From: Subtercola boreus
Lineage (GTDB): Bacteria; Actinomycetota; Actinomycetes; Actinomycetales; Microbacteriaceae
Direction of reading: 5' to 3'
NCBI RefSeq assembly: GCF_003399635.1
Contig: NZ_NBXB01000029.1
Span: forward strand, 1 to 64,000
DNA: 64,000 nucleotides
The notes below the pieces were generated by a model. The model was not told the origin of the DNA. It saw only the letters and a list, made by a program, of their open reading frames with translations, and ran no database searches. This document shows positions 16,386 to 25,397 of the stretch, piece by piece (within the stretch, counting starts at the first letter, position 1; every line of letters begins with the position of its first letter). The translations under genes and the position numbers were made by a program.

Positions 16386-17213
16386 CTACTGCTTCACCTC
16401 GAGGGGGCCCCTGTGCACCTTGTAGACGGCGGACTGGGCCACCGGCTTGATGATCACGAGGTCGAGGCTGATGTGGGGAGGCATCTCGACCATGGTGACG
16501 ATCGTGGTGGCCACGTCGTCTGCGGTCAGCGGGTCGGGCACATTCGCGTAGACGGCTTCGGCTTTGGCCGCGTCACCACCGAACCTGTTGAGCGAGAACT
16601 CCTCGGTCTTCACCATCCCGGGCGCGATCTCGAGCACTCTGATCGGCTCGCCGCTGAGTTCGAGCCGCAGCACTTCGGAGAGCGAACTGACGGCGAACTT
16701 CGACGCGTTGTAGCCGCCGCCACCCGCGTAGGCGAAGTGGCCGGCCGTCGACGAGACGGTGAGGATGTCGGCCACCGCGGTGCCCGTCGGGGCGCCGGCG
16801 ACGGAGGCCCGCAGCAGCGGCAACAGCGCTGAGATCACCCGTTTGACCGCGAGGACGTTGACCTCGAACATCCACTCCCAGTCGGAGACCCGGCTCGCCT
16901 CGACGGAATCGAGACCCGCCGCGCCGCCCGCATTGTTGACCAGGGTGCTGACTCCACCAGACGCAGCGAGGTGCGCGGCGAGGGCATCGACGTCCTCCTG
17001 CTTCAGCAGATCGGCCACGAAGTAGCTCGCACCCGTCTCCGCGGCGAGCGCCTGCAGCCTGTCTTCGCGGCGGGCGACCCCCACCACATCCCAGCCGTGG
17101 GCGCGGAGCAGGCGCACGGTGGCCGCCCCGATGCCCGAGCTTGCTCCGGTGACGACGGCGCGACGATTCTGGATGCCCAATGCGAGGCCTTTCGAGAGAG
17201 GTTTGCGATTCAC
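16386..17213 (-). CDS. Short-chain dehydrogenase/reductase (SDR)
   Basis: The 275-residue protein is a classical SDR: cofactor motif TGASSGIG, NNAG in LVNNAGGA, catalytic Ser in LTVSSTAGH and YNASK, and then PGMVKTEEF. It resembles the NADP-dependent serine/3-hydroxy acid dehydrogenase group (YdfG-like) in the PGMVxTEF segment, but the substrate is not certain. It is divergent from metY with about 80 bases between the start codons. Confidence 0.85.
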   Translation of the reverse strand: MNRKPLSKGLALGIQNRRAVVTGASSGIGAATVRLLRAHGWDVVGVARREDRLQALAAETGASYFVADLLKQEDVDALAAHLAASGGVSTLVNNAGGAAGLDSVEASRVSDWEWMFEVNVLAVKRVISALLPLLRASVAGAPTGTAVADILTVSSTAGHFAYAGGGGYNASKFAVSSLSEVLRLELSGEPIRVLEIAPGMVKTEEFSLNRFGGDAAKAEAVYANVPDPLTADDVATTIVTMVEMPPHISLDLVIIKPVAQSAVYKVHRGPLEVKQ

Positions 17214-17292
17214 GTTACCCCGTGTTTCCGGCGCCGTTGACCGGCCCGATGACCCTCCCTAGTCTTGCCGTACCGACCAAAGGACTTTTCTC

Positions 17293-18615
17293 ATGACAGA
17301 CAACGCCGACTGGCAGTTCGAGACCAAGCAGATCCACTCCGGCGCTGCGCCCGACCCCGTCACCAACGCCCGCGCGACGCCGATCTACCAGACCACGTCG
17401 TACGTCTTCAATAACGCCGACCACGCCAAGAACCTCTTCGCCCTCGCCGAGTTCGGCAACATCTACACGCGCATCCAGAACCCGACCCAGAACGTCGTGG
17501 AGGAGCGCGTCGCGGCCCTGGAAGGCGGAACAGCAGCGCTGCTGGTCGCCTCAGGCCAGGCGGCAGAGACGTTCGCCGTGCTGAACATCGCGCAGGCGGG
17601 CGACCACATCGTGTCGAGCGCCTCCATCTACGGCGGCACCTACAACCTCTTCAAGTACACGCTGAAGAAGCTCGGCATCGACGTGACCTTCGTCGAGAAC
17701 CAGGACGACAGCGACGAGTGGCAGCGGGCCGTGCGCCCGAACACGAAGCTGTTCTTCGCCGAGACGATCGGCAACCCGAAGATCAACATCCTCGACATCC
17801 GCCTGGTCGCCGATGTGGCGCACGAGAACGGCGTGCCGCTGATCGTCGACAACACGATCGCGACGCCCTACCTGATCCGCCCGTTCGAGCACGGCGCCGA
17901 CATCATCGTGCACTCGGCGACGAAGTTCCTCGGCGGCCACGGCACGGTCATCGGCGGCGTGCTGGTCGACGGCGGAAAGTTCACGTGGTCGGAGAACGCC
18001 GAGAAGTTCCCGGGCCTCACCACGCCCGACGAGTCGTACCACGGCGTCACCTACACCGAGGCGCTCGGTGACGGCATCGCCTACATCATCAAGGCGCGGG
18101 TGCAGCTGCTCCGCGACCTCGGCTCCTCCATCGCCCCGGCGAGCGCGTGGCAGCTCATCCAGGGCATCGAGACGCTCTCGCTCCGCATCGAACGCCATGT
18201 GCAGAACGCCCAGCATGTCGCCGAGTGGCTCGACAACCACGACGACGTCGCCACGGTGTACTACGCCGGCCTGCCGTCGAGCCCGTGGTACGAGGCTGCC
18301 AACCGCTACGCCCCCAAGGGTGTCGGCGCTGTGCTCTCGTTCGAACTGAAGGGCGGTGTGGATGCCGGCCGCGCACTCGTCAACTCGCTGACGCTCTTCT
18401 CGCACCTGGCCAACATCGGCGATGTGCGTTCGCTGGTCATCCACCCGGCGTCGACGACGCACTCGCAGCTCACCCCGGAGCAGCAGCTGACCTCGGGCGT
18501 CACCCCGGGCCTGGTGCGTCTCTCGGTGGGCCTGGAGAACATCGACGACATCAAAGCCGACCTGGCGACCGGTCTCGCCGCAGCCCGCGAGGTCGCGCGG
18601 GTGAACGCGCTCTGA
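17293..18615 (+). CDS. metY: O-acetylhomoserine sulfhydrylase (O-acetylhomoserine aminocarboxypropyltransferase)
   Basis: This PLP enzyme joins O-acetylhomoserine and sulfide to make homocysteine, the direct sulfhydrylation route to methionine. The 440-residue protein has the expected N-terminal FETKQIHSGAAPDP, the Tyr/Arg region NIYTRIQNPTQ, the PLP lysine at about residue 211 in HSATKFLGGHG, and the late SLVIHPASTTHSQL. Length fits the family. metX follows, providing the substrate. A strong hairpin between the two genes at 18622-18670 may reduce readthrough and set their ratio. Confidence 0.95.
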   Translation: MTDNADWQFETKQIHSGAAPDPVTNARATPIYQTTSYVFNNADHAKNLFALAEFGNIYTRIQNPTQNVVEERVAALEGGTAALLVASGQAAETFAVLNIAQAGDHIVSSASIYGGTYNLFKYTLKKLGIDVTFVENQDDSDEWQRAVRPNTKLFFAETIGNPKINILDIRLVADVAHENGVPLIVDNTIATPYLIRPFEHGADIIVHSATKFLGGHGTVIGGVLVDGGKFTWSENAEKFPGLTTPDESYHGVTYTEALGDGIAYIIKARVQLLRDLGSSIAPASAWQLIQGIETLSLRIERHVQNAQHVAEWLDNHDDVATVYYAGLPSSPWYEAANRYAPKGVGAVLSFELKGGVDAGRALVNSLTLFSHLANIGDVRSLVIHPASTTHSQLTPEQQLTSGVTPGLVRLSVGLENIDDIKADLATGLAAAREVARVNAL

Positions 18616-18621
18616 GTTCCT

Positions 18622-18670
18622 AGCGAAAGGGGCGGCCGCGCGTAACATGCGCCCGGCCGCCCCTTTCGCT
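18622..18670. terminator. Large perfect hairpin between metY and metX
   Basis: AGCGAAAGGGGCGGCCG at 18622-18638 and CGGCCGCCCCTTTCGCT at 18654-18670 form a 17-bp perfect stem with a 15-nt loop. There is no T-tract, as is common in high-GC actinobacteria. It ends 18 bases before the metX start, so it either attenuates transcription between the genes or protects the metY mRNA. Confidence 0.7.
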
Positions 18671-18688
18671 TGCCAGAATGGAAGAACA

Positions 18689-19894
18689 ATGGACTGGCAG
18701 ATACCCGAAGACACCGTTCCGAGCGACTTCATCACGGACGCGCAGATCCGGTCCATCCTCGGCAAGCCCCCGGCGACCGGGGCCTGGCGGGACGGCGATC
18801 CGGTCGGGCGCCGGCAGTTCGCCCACATCGGCGACATCACCTTCGAGGGCGGAGGCACGGTTCCGGATGCCCGGATCGCCTTCGAGACGTTCGGGACGCT
18901 CAACGCCGCCGCCGACAACGCGATCCTCGTGGCCCACGCCCTCACCGGAGACAGCCACCTCACGGGGCCGGCCGAGCCCGGGCATCCGACAGCCGGCTGG
19001 TGGGGCGGGATCGTGGGTCCCGGCCAGGCGATCGACACGGAGAAGTACTTCGTGGTCGCCCCCAACATGCTCGGCAGCTGCCAGGGATCGACGGGGCCGG
19101 CCTCCATCGCCCCCGACGGCGAGGAGTGGGGTGCGCGGTTCCCGTTCACGAGCATCCGCGACCAGGTGTCGGCGCAGGAGCGGGTGATGCAGCAGCTCGG
19201 CATCCGCCGGTGGGCCGCGATCGTGGGCGGCTCGATGGGCGGCATGCAGGTGCTGGAGTGGGGCGTGGGCTTCCCGGGCAAGGCCGAGAAGCTGGCCATG
19301 ATCGCGGCTCCGCCGATCTCGAGTGCCGACCAGATCGCGCTGAACTCGGTGCAGATCGAGGCCATCAGGGCAGACCCGCTCTTCCATGAGGGCAGCTACT
19401 ACAACGCGAAGGACGGCGAAGGCCCCCACTCCGGGCTCGCGCTTGCGCGGCGGATGGCCCTGCTGAACTACCGGAGCCCCACCGAACTGAACGACCGGTT
19501 CGAACGCAGCTGGCAGAGCGACATCAGCCCCCTCGGCCGCGGCGGGCGCTTCGCGGTGGAATCGTACCTCGACTTCCACGGCAACAAGTTCACCCGCCGG
19601 TTCGATGCCAACTCCTACATCACGCTCGTCGAGGCGATGAGTTCGCACGATGTGGGCCGCGGCCGGGGCGGGGTCGTCGAAGCCCTCCACCGGGTGAGCG
19701 CCGTCTCGCTGGTGATCGGCATCGACAGCGACCGGCTCTTCCCAGTGGAGGACCAGCAGGTCATCGCACGTCACATCCCTGCCAACATCGACGGGGACGA
19801 GGCAGCCGTGATCTCGTCGCGGTTCGGCCACGACGGCTTCCTCATCGAAAACGAGCTGGTCAGCCGGGAACTGCGGCGGCTCCTGGCCCTCTGA
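18689..19894 (+). CDS. metX: Homoserine O-acetyltransferase
   Basis: MetX activates homoserine with acetyl-CoA for methionine synthesis. The 401-residue alpha/beta-hydrolase has LVAHALTGDSH, the nucleophile Ser182 in VGGSMGGMQVLEW, Asp in VIGIDSDRLFPV, and the catalytic His in SRFGHDGFLIE. ATG at 18689 is chosen because the frame upstream to 18647 runs through the metY hairpin. It uses metY's product partner in the next step, so metY-metX is a functional pair. Acetyl rather than succinyl specificity is assumed from the family and the MetY neighbour. Confidence 0.94.
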   Translation: MDWQIPEDTVPSDFITDAQIRSILGKPPATGAWRDGDPVGRRQFAHIGDITFEGGGTVPDARIAFETFGTLNAAADNAILVAHALTGDSHLTGPAEPGHPTAGWWGGIVGPGQAIDTEKYFVVAPNMLGSCQGSTGPASIAPDGEEWGARFPFTSIRDQVSAQERVMQQLGIRRWAAIVGGSMGGMQVLEWGVGFPGKAEKLAMIAAPPISSADQIALNSVQIEAIRADPLFHEGSYYNAKDGEGPHSGLALARRMALLNYRSPTELNDRFERSWQSDISPLGRGGRFAVESYLDFHGNKFTRRFDANSYITLVEAMSSHDVGRGRGGVVEALHRVSAVSLVIGIDSDRLFPVEDQQVIARHIPANIDGDEAAVISSRFGHDGFLIENELVSRELRRLLAL

Positions 19895-19922
19895 CGCGGG
19901 GTGCCCCGCTAGGATCACGAGT

Positions 19923-21068
19923 GTGATCAGGCGCCAGGAACCCTTGCTGCGAACAGCTGCGTGGGTGGAGGGCTGGGTCTTCACGCTGTCGTCCCTCGTC
20001 TGCCTGGCGATCGCCGGCACCGTGCCGGGTTACGCCATCGCGATCGCCCTCCCGCTCTACGCGGTGATGCTCCTCGGCTACCTGATGGTCGGCCGCTCCT
20101 CAGCCACCCTCTGGGTGGTCGTGAGCACGGTGGCCGGTCTCGCCCTGAGCGGGCTCCTCGGCAGCGTGGTGACCGAGCATCCTGGCATCCTGAGCGCACT
20201 CCTGCTGGTCTCCGGCGGCGGCATCGGGGCGATGGCGATCGTCCTTCAAGGCTCACTCTCCGGCCGCGTCTACCTCACCGCGGTGTTTTTGGTCAACCTC
20301 GCCATCGCGCTCTCGTCGATGACCTCCGACGAGGCGGTGCAGGCGCTCACCATCTTCATCGTCAGCTGGTCGGTGAACACGCTCGTCGGCATCTGGATCA
20401 CTGACAGCGTCAGGCGCGCCCGCGACCGCATCGCGCGACTCGGTGCGGTGCACCGCGCGGAACGGTGGGCGAGCGAACTCGAGGCAGAACGCCGGCGGAG
20501 CGCGCGGCTGCTGCACGACACGGTGCTCGCAACCCTCACCCTGCTCGCGCACTCCGGCCGGGGAGTGGATCCCGACGCCCTCCGCGTGCAGGCGAGCGAC
20601 GACGCCGTGCTGCTGCGGCAACTGCGCCAGGGCGAGACACCCGCACCCCGGTCATCCGGAACCTACAACCTGCGCACCGACCAGGCACCACCCGTGACGC
20701 AGAGCATCAAGGCTCTGCAGCAGCGATTCAAACGGCGCGGCCTCACGGTGCACTGGCACGGTGACGGCGATGTCACCCTCCCGCCGGTCGTACGGAGCGC
20801 CTTCCTCCTCTCGCTCGGTGAGTGTCTCGAGAACGTGCGGCGTCACGCCCAGGTCGACGAGGCCGATGTGACGATCACGCAGGACGCGGGCGGCGTTCGT
20901 GCCATGGTCACCGATTCCGGAGTGGGGTTCGAGACCGACGGGGTGGACAGCGCCCGGCTCGGACTCGCGGAGTCGGTGGTGGCGCGCATCCGCGACGTCG
21001 GCGGGAACGCCCGCATCTTCTCCGCCCCCGGGGCCGGAACGACCGTCGTCCTGGAGGTTCCACGATGA
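19923..21068 (+). CDS. Membrane histidine kinase of the NarL-type (HisKA_3)
   Basis: The 381-residue protein has five or six hydrophobic segments in residues 15-160, then a short coiled coil, the phospho-acceptor His198 in SARLLHDTVLA, the N-box ECLENVRRHA and the G-box DSGVGF, with a C-terminal APGAGTTVVLEVP. This is the sensor half of a LuxR-type two-component system. The membrane part shows no recognisable sensor fold. Its stop overlaps the next gene's ATG by 4 nt. The cognate response regulator is two genes on, at 22356. Confidence 0.88.
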   Translation: MIRRQEPLLRTAAWVEGWVFTLSSLVCLAIAGTVPGYAIAIALPLYAVMLLGYLMVGRSSATLWVVVSTVAGLALSGLLGSVVTEHPGILSALLLVSGGGIGAMAIVLQGSLSGRVYLTAVFLVNLAIALSSMTSDEAVQALTIFIVSWSVNTLVGIWITDSVRRARDRIARLGAVHRAERWASELEAERRRSARLLHDTVLATLTLLAHSGRGVDPDALRVQASDDAVLLRQLRQGETPAPRSSGTYNLRTDQAPPVTQSIKALQQRFKRRGLTVHWHGDGDVTLPPVVRSAFLLSLGECLENVRRHAQVDEADVTITQDAGGVRAMVTDSGVGFETDGVDSARLGLAESVVARIRDVGGNARIFSAPGAGTTVVLEVPR

Positions 21069-22324
21069 GCGACCAAGCACGACCAGGACCAGAGACCGAC
21101 GACCAGGGCAGCGGCCTGCTCACCCGGCTGGTGCGGGCCCGCACCCTCGGCCCTGAGGCACTGGAGTCGCTCCGGCGCGACGTGGCGACCGACTCCCGGA
21201 TCGGCATCGGCTACCTCGGCATCGGTGCCGTCGTGGCGGGGATCCTGCTGAGCATCCGGGGACTGGCCATCTTCCTGCTGAACTGGGGCGCCTACGACAA
21301 CCCGTGGCTGACGGTCGGCGCCTGGGCCATGATCGCCGTGGCGATGGGTGGTGGATGCATCATCGCCAACTCCCGGGGCGGGCATCTGCCGACACCCGCC
21401 TACGCCGGCGTGCTGTTCCTGCTCGCCGCGGCAGTGGTACTCGACCTGGTGTCGGCGCGCGGATTCACGGCTGCGATCCCCGAAGTCACGGTGATCATCG
21501 GGGCCGGAGCCACCCTGCTCTCGCTGGTGGCCTACCGGCCGCTGAACCAGCTCATCCTGGCGACCATCGTGCTTGTCGTCTTCCTCCTGGCCGTGACGGC
21601 CGTGGGCCTCGGCGAACAGCCCTCAGCGGCCAGGCCCCAGATCGAAGTGATCGTGGCCGCCCTCGCGCCGACGCTCATTGCGATCCTGATCGTCAAGTCG
21701 TTCACCCGTTTCATCGACCGGGAACTCGACCGCACCCTGGTGGAGAGCACGATCTCCTCCCCCCGGTTCGCGGTGGGCATCCTCGGCTCAGACGAACTCG
21801 CGCGGCTCGACCGGAGCGCAGAGGAGCTGCTCTCCGACGTGGCGTCCGGACGCATCCCGCTCCCCCTCGACGCCGAACAGGCTGCCGCTGCGTCGTCCTT
21901 GGCGAACGAACTCCGCCGCCGCCTCATCGAAGGTCGCCTGCAGACCTGGCTGCAGCACGCCGTCGGCGATTCCGAGGTGCTCCGCCCGACGGTGACTCTC
22001 GTGGATCCCGACGGGCTGGCCGGGTACCTCGAACCGGAGCAACGGGAGGGCTTCCTGTCAGCGCTCTGGCTCATCGCAGCTGCAGCCAACAGGCAGCAGC
22101 CCTCCATCACGGTCACCATCGGGCCGTCTGTGCACCCCAGTCGGGGGACTCTGGTGGATATGATGGTGATTCCGATGGAAATTTCGATCGACGGCATTCC
22201 ACGCCGACGTTTCGACGTGACGATCTGGGGGGCGCTGGATCGGGTGGGACAGCATTCGGAGAGCGGCAGGAACGGCTCGATCGACATTCACATCACCGCA
22301 GAGGTCCAGTCCCCGGAATCCTAG
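21065..22324 (+). CDS. Polytopic membrane protein inside a two-component operon
   Basis: The 419-residue protein has about five hydrophobic segments between residues 45 and 215, then a cytoplasmic C-terminal domain of about 200 residues that I do not recognise. ATG at 21065 overlaps the kinase TGA as ATGA; the open frame further upstream is antisense shadow of the kinase. The second part resembles a degenerate kinase-like regulatory half with no H-box, no N-box and no nucleotide motif. It may modify signalling of the kinase beside it. Confidence 0.75.
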   Translation: MSDQARPGPETDDQGSGLLTRLVRARTLGPEALESLRRDVATDSRIGIGYLGIGAVVAGILLSIRGLAIFLLNWGAYDNPWLTVGAWAMIAVAMGGGCIIANSRGGHLPTPAYAGVLFLLAAAVVLDLVSARGFTAAIPEVTVIIGAGATLLSLVAYRPLNQLILATIVLVVFLLAVTAVGLGEQPSAARPQIEVIVAALAPTLIAILIVKSFTRFIDRELDRTLVESTISSPRFAVGILGSDELARLDRSAEELLSDVASGRIPLPLDAEQAAAASSLANELRRRLIEGRLQTWLQHAVGDSEVLRPTVTLVDPDGLAGYLEPEQREGFLSALWLIAAAANRQQPSITVTIGPSVHPSRGTLVDMMVIPMEISIDGIPRRRFDVTIWGALDRVGQHSESGRNGSIDIHITAEVQSPES

Positions 22325-22355
22325 AATCGCGAGTGATGCAGAGGGAAGGCCAGAC

Positions 22356-23057
22356 ATGCCAACGACGCATGAGAACATCCGGTTGGCGATCGTCGACGAT
22401 CATCGCATGCTGCTCGGCGCACTGACCGAGTGGATCCGCGGTGCCGCGAGCGACATCAACATGGTGGCCGCCGTCACGACGTGGCCCGACCTGCTGACAG
22501 ACCCGGAATTCCCTGTCGACGTCGTGCTGCTCGACCTCGATCTGAAGGACAACCTGCCGATCTCCGTGAAGCTCCGGGCCCTGAAGTCGGCCGGGGTGAA
22601 GACCGTGCTGATGAGCACCTACTCCGAACCGGTGGTCGTGCGGGAGGCCCTGGCGGCCGGAGCGCTCGGCTACCTGGTGAAGAGCGAGGAGGCCGACATG
22701 ATCGTCGAGGCGATCCGGTCTGCCGCGAAGGGCGAACCGTTCATCTCCAGCGAACTCGATCTCGCCCTCAGCGCGCAGGAGGTCAACGGCTCGCCGAAAC
22801 TGAGCGCACAGGAACGCCGCGTGATGGCGCTCTACGGTGGCGGCGAACCGGTGAAGCAGGTCGCTGAACAGCTCAGCATCTCTGAGGAGACGGCGAAGAG
22901 CTACCTGAAGCGCATCCGCGAGAAGTACCGGGTTCTCGGCATCGATGTCGGCACGAAGGTGGCCCTTCGAAAGCGCGCCATCCAGGACGGCCTGCTCATC
23001 CAGGACGACTACCTCACGAACCCCGAGGGCGTTGCGGGCGAGGCTCCGCGCGGCTGA
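22356..23057 (+). CDS. LuxR/NarL-family response regulator
   Basis: The 233-residue protein has a receiver domain with the acidic pair in AIVDDHRM, the phospho-acceptor Asp60 in VVLLDLDL, the conserved Thr/Ser in VLMSTYS and Lys in YLVKSEE, then a C-terminal LuxR HTH with VMALYGGGEPVKQVAEQLSI and TAKSYLKRIREKYR. It is the output partner of the kinase at 19923. The phospho-site context LLDLD differs a little from the usual LLDIRMP. Target genes are unknown. Confidence 0.9.
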   Translation: MPTTHENIRLAIVDDHRMLLGALTEWIRGAASDINMVAAVTTWPDLLTDPEFPVDVVLLDLDLKDNLPISVKLRALKSAGVKTVLMSTYSEPVVVREALAAGALGYLVKSEEADMIVEAIRSAAKGEPFISSELDLALSAQEVNGSPKLSAQERRVMALYGGGEPVKQVAEQLSISEETAKSYLKRIREKYRVLGIDVGTKVALRKRAIQDGLLIQDDYLTNPEGVAGEAPRG

Positions 23058-23080
23058 GAGTGGGCCTGCCTGGCCTCGTA

Positions 23081-23130
23081 GCGTCAGCGCTTTTCGGGCA
23101 GGGCGGCGTCAGCGCTGTTCGGGCAGGGCG
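23081..23130. repeat. 25-bp tandem duplication downstream of the response regulator
   Basis: GCGTCAGCGCTKTTCGGGCAGGGCG is present twice in tandem at 23081-23105 and 23106-23130, with one mismatch, and a partial third copy runs into the MFS gene's end. It lies between convergent genes and does not code for a clear product. Confidence 0.75.
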
Positions 23131-23134
23131 GCGG

Positions 23135-24439
23135 TCAGCGCCGGCTCGGCACCGCGATCGGCTGGGTTCCGTCGAGCTCGGTGCGGAAGGCCGCCTCAGC
23201 GGTCGCCACGGCGATCCGGCGGCGGGTGCGGCGTTCCACCGCGAACGAGGCCAGCGCGATGAGTATCCCGAGCACCGTGAGAACGATTCCGGCGCCGAGC
23301 GGTGCGATGTAGCCGAGCCCGAACGTAAGGGCCACTCCCCCGACGATCGGGCCGAGCGCGTTGCCGAAGTTCAGCGACGAGTGGTTGAGAGCAGCTGCGA
23401 TCGATTGGCTGTCGCCCGCGACATCCATCAGCCGGGTCTGGATGAGCGGGGAGATCGATGCCGCAGCGGCACCCACGAAGAACAGGCCGACGAAGAGCCC
23501 GACCGGGTTCGATGCGAACAGTACGAGCTCGACGAGCGCCAGCAGCAGCAGCCCGAAGAACAGCAGCATCGAGCGCTTCAGGTTGTGATCTGCCGCCCAG
23601 CCCCCGGTGAGGTTGCCGATGGTCATGCCGAGACCGACAACGACGAGGGCCCACGGCACGACCGACTCCGGCAGCCCCGTGATGGTGGTGAGGATGGGTG
23701 AGACATAGGTGTAGACGCAGAAGAACCCACCGAAACCGATCGCCCCGATCGCAATGGCGAACCAGACCTGCGGCCGGCCGAACGCCTTCAGCTCCTTGCG
23801 CATCGTCGCGGTGCGGTCACCGGGGAGGTTCGGAACGGTGAGGGTCACCGCGACGAACGCCAGCACGAAGATGCCGGCGACCACCAGGTACGACACGCGC
23901 CAACTCGACGACTGTCCCACCCACGTGATGAACGGCACGCCGACCACGTTCGCCACGGTGAGACCGCCGAGCACGAGCGCGACACCCTGGCCGCGCTTGT
24001 TCGGCCCGAGAAGTGACGCCGCCACCAGGGAGGCGATGCCGAAGTACGCACCGTGCGGCAGCGCCGACACGAAACGGGCCACCAGCACGAGACCGAAGGT
24101 AGGGAGCAGGGCCGAGGCGATGGTTCCGAGGACGATCGTGACGAGCAGCACCATCAGCACCACCTTCCGCGGCCAGCGCGCGGCGACAGCGGCGATCGTC
24201 GGCGCCCCCACGACCACCCCCGCGGCGTAGGCGGTGATGAGCAGGCCGGCCTGGCCGTTCGCCTGCTCCGACGAGACCCGGAACAGCTCGGGCAGCAGGT
24301 CGCTGGCGAGATTCGGCAGCAGCCCCATGGCGACGAACTCGGTGCAGCCGATGCCGAAGCCGCCGAGGGTCAGCGCCACCAGCGCAAGACGGATGCGGGC
24401 CGGCGACAGCGACGACAGCCCGGGAGAAGTGAGGGTCAC
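23135..24439 (-). CDS. Major facilitator superfamily transporter, drug-efflux-like
   Basis: The 434-residue protein has twelve hydrophobic segments, the MFS motif-A-like loop after TM2 (AARWPRKVVLM) and the TM5 region of the DHA1 antiporters (GVPFITWVGQSSSWR). It looks like the AraJ/YdhP/Bcr branch, which exports sugars, purines or drugs by proton antiport. GTG at 24439 has AGAGGGG just upstream. The substrate is unknown. Confidence 0.87.
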   Translation of the reverse strand: MTLTSPGLSSLSPARIRLALVALTLGGFGIGCTEFVAMGLLPNLASDLLPELFRVSSEQANGQAGLLITAYAAGVVVGAPTIAAVAARWPRKVVLMVLLVTIVLGTIASALLPTFGLVLVARFVSALPHGAYFGIASLVAASLLGPNKRGQGVALVLGGLTVANVVGVPFITWVGQSSSWRVSYLVVAGIFVLAFVAVTLTVPNLPGDRTATMRKELKAFGRPQVWFAIAIGAIGFGGFFCVYTYVSPILTTITGLPESVVPWALVVVGLGMTIGNLTGGWAADHNLKRSMLLFFGLLLLALVELVLFASNPVGLFVGLFFVGAAAASISPLIQTRLMDVAGDSQSIAAALNHSSLNFGNALGPIVGGVALTFGLGYIAPLGAGIVLTVLGILIALASFAVERRTRRRIAVATAEAAFRTELDGTQPIAVPSRR

Positions 24440-24574
24440 CCCTCTAACCTACTGCCGCGACCGGCTGCCGATCGAATCGATTCGATCGGCTTCGCACCGG
24501 CTCCGCGCCGGCTCCGCACCGGCTCTGCGCCGGCCGGGCATCCGCGGTACGATCGGCACGGGGAGGGGAACACT

Positions 24575-25066
24575 GTGCCGGATCTCCGCCAGAAGGTACC
24601 GCTGAGAGCCTTCGTGGTCTCGCTCGCCTTCGGTCTGCTCGTGGTGGCGTTCGTCGCTCTGCACACCATCGTCGCCGACGCGCCCGCCCGCTCCGGATAC
24701 GACGGGCTGTTCTCCGCCCTGCTGGTTCTTCTCTCCCTCGGTTTCTTCGTGATCCTCGCGGCCGCCGCGTCGCTCCTGGCCTGGCCATTGGCCATCGCCC
24801 TGGTCGATGTCGCCCGGCCCCACCAGCTCGTGCGGGTATCGGCGCTGGCCGCTCTCGCGGTCCTCATCGGCGCGGTTCCCAGCGCGCTTCTGGGTTCGGT
24901 GGTCACGACCGTTGCCGGCGACGCCCGAACGCCTGTCATGGTCGTCGTCGCTGCCGCGCTCTCCGCGCTCGTCACCGGCCTTCTGACGTACGGGTACCTT
25001 CGGCGGGCGACGTGGGTCGCCAAACGGCGATCCGACACCGATGGGCGAGCCGGCACCGCCGAATGA
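24575..25066 (+). CDS. Small integral membrane protein
   Basis: The 163-residue protein has four hydrophobic segments, at about residues 10-30, 45-70, 80-105 and 115-140. GTG at 24575 follows a strong GGGAGGGGAA at 24561-24570. I recognise no family. It is followed 28 bases later by the convergent thiamine-binding gene. Upstream, 24491-24538 is a series of CCGGCTCYGCR units about 12 bp apart, which would lie near its promoter. Confidence 0.65.
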   Translation: MPDLRQKVPLRAFVVSLAFGLLVVAFVALHTIVADAPARSGYDGLFSALLVLLSLGFFVILAAAASLLAWPLAIALVDVARPHQLVRVSALAALAVLIGAVPSALLGSVVTTVAGDARTPVMVVVAAALSALVTGLLTYGYLRRATWVAKRRSDTDGRAGTAE

Positions 25067-25094
25067 CGGGCCTCGCCGCTGCTCCCCGCGCGGG

Positions 25095-25397
25095 CTACTC
25101 TCCGAGCGCCTGCTCGAGCCGGTCGAGCTTCGCCGTGAGCTCCCCCGTGTAACCGGGTCGGATGTCGGCCTTCAGCACCAGCGAGACGCGCGATCCGAAG
25201 GCGCCGACGGCCTCGGTGGCCCGTCTGACGACGTCGAACACCTCGTCCCAGTCCCCCTCGATCGTGGTGAACATCGAGTCGGTGTGGTTCGGCAGGCCCG
25301 ATTCCCGCACCACGCGCACGGCGGCCGCGACCGCGTCGTGCACAGAAGCATCGGGGCCCTCACCGCCCGAGGGAGCAAGAGAGAATGCAACGAGCAT
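25095..25397 (-). CDS. MTH1187/YkoF-like thiamine-binding protein
   Basis: The 100-residue protein matches the MTH1187 family: MLVAFSLAP at the start, HDAVAAAVRVVRESGLP, NHTDSMFTTIEGDWDEV in the centre and RVSLVLKADIRPG near the end. These form ferredoxin-like domains that bind thiamine-related ligands and often assemble as oligomers. Its start overlaps the stop of the mannosyltransferase gene by one base, so the two are coupled in translation. The link between the two functions is unclear. Confidence 0.85.
   Translation of the reverse strand: MLVAFSLAPSGGEGPDASVHDAVAAAVRVVRESGLPNHTDSMFTTIEGDWDEVFDVVRRATEAVGAFGSRVSLVLKADIRPGYTGELTAKLDRLEQALGE

Noticed and set aside
20822-21064. A long N-terminal extension of the membrane protein at 21065
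   Set aside because: The extension overlaps the kinase ATP-binding region in another frame and is Arg-rich; ATG 21065 is coupled to the kinase stop.
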